Origin: Paracoccaceae bacterium | GTDB lineage: Bacteria > Pseudomonadota > Alphaproteobacteria > Rhodobacterales > Rhodobacteraceae | Direction: 5' to 3' | Assembly: GCA_007692585.1 (NCBI GenBank) | Contig: REBU01000088.1 | Span: forward strand, 1 to 44,554 | Length of the DNA: 44,554 bases | Part shown: piece by piece, positions 44,497-44,554 of the stretch | Numbering within the stretch: the first letter of the stretch is position 1 | How the letters are laid out: each line of letters opens with the position of its first letter | The notes under the pieces: generated by a model | Database searches by the model: none | What the model was told of the DNA's origin: nothing | Seen by the model: only the letters and a program-made list of their open reading frames with translations | Program-made: the position numbers and the translations under genes

Positions 44497-44554
44497 GCAC
44501 TAGGGGATGCACACATCGTTAGGTTTGATTTTTGCTGTGCGCTTGACGGGTTTT

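Noticed and set aside
44432-44554. Possible start of another gene at the window end
   Set aside because: Only a hairpin and short AT-rich text are visible; no start codon with a ribosome site or open frame of note before the end.

Overview
The window is a GC-rich bacterial chromosome segment packed with genes on both strands. It reads as core genome of an alphaproteobacterium of the Rhodobacterales (Rhodobacteraceae or Paracoccaceae type). The evidence is the trpD-trpC-moaC-moeA-lexA order, a LexA box of the alphaproteobacterial kind (GAAC-N7-GAAC), the order-typical TrcR/DUF1013 cell-cycle regulator, an FNR-like site, a CtrA-like half-site, and an oxidoreductase that matches the N-terminal half of the SelD fusions of this group. 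I see no insertion sequence, prophage, CRISPR array or rRNA. One tRNA gene, tRNA-Val(TAC), is present.

Layout. 1-4050 (+): end of trpD, trpC, moaC, moeA, then lexA behind its own SOS-regulated promoter. 4163-6130 (-): prfC and a small DksA/TraR-type zinc-finger protein. 6293-8338 (+): hisF-hisE and an EamA exporter. 8333-12243 (-): CoA-binding protein, pheT and trcR. 12385-13077 (+): secreted RNase T2. 13123-15255 (-): soluble GAF-PAS hybrid histidine kinase. 15523-18864 (+): carB. 18867-20498 (-): dihaem cytochrome c peroxidase/MauG-like protein. 20671-26176 (+): a polysaccharide-type cassette (GT26, SGNH hydrolase, secreted glycosidase-like protein, GT2) whose last genes overlap and run into an NDH-2-like flavoprotein. 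26235-28123 (-): rpsI, rplM and an SseB-like protein. 28461-31412 (+): tandem rhodanese, YeeE/YedE sulfur transporter, a coupled 58-residue membrane protein, and a lipoprotein. 31419-35219 (-): zwf-pgl-pgi. 35325-37687 (-): HNH endonuclease and a membrane-bound hybrid kinase. 38004-39835: an unknown membrane protein (+), tRNA-Val (-), a small lipoprotein and a 60-residue membrane protein (+). 39891-41212 (-): alkA and a carboxylesterase. 41263-44431 (+): MFS transporter and acyl-CoA synthetase.

Most genes are housekeeping: tryptophan, histidine and molybdenum cofactor synthesis, translation, carbamoyl phosphate, and the entry to the pentose phosphate/Entner-Doudoroff routes. The parts least explained by known systems are three. 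First is the translationally coupled cassette at 20671-26176. Second is the rhodanese/YeeE/microprotein sulfur module at 28461-30765. Third is a set of intergenic signals: dyads at 6213-6227 and 20586-20610, an inverted pair of CtrA-like half-sites, a C10 tract inside a hairpin, and a twice-seen AT-rich motif beside a GC hairpin. Start codons were chosen by family N-termini, ribosome binding sites and overlaps. Where these disagree the entry says so.
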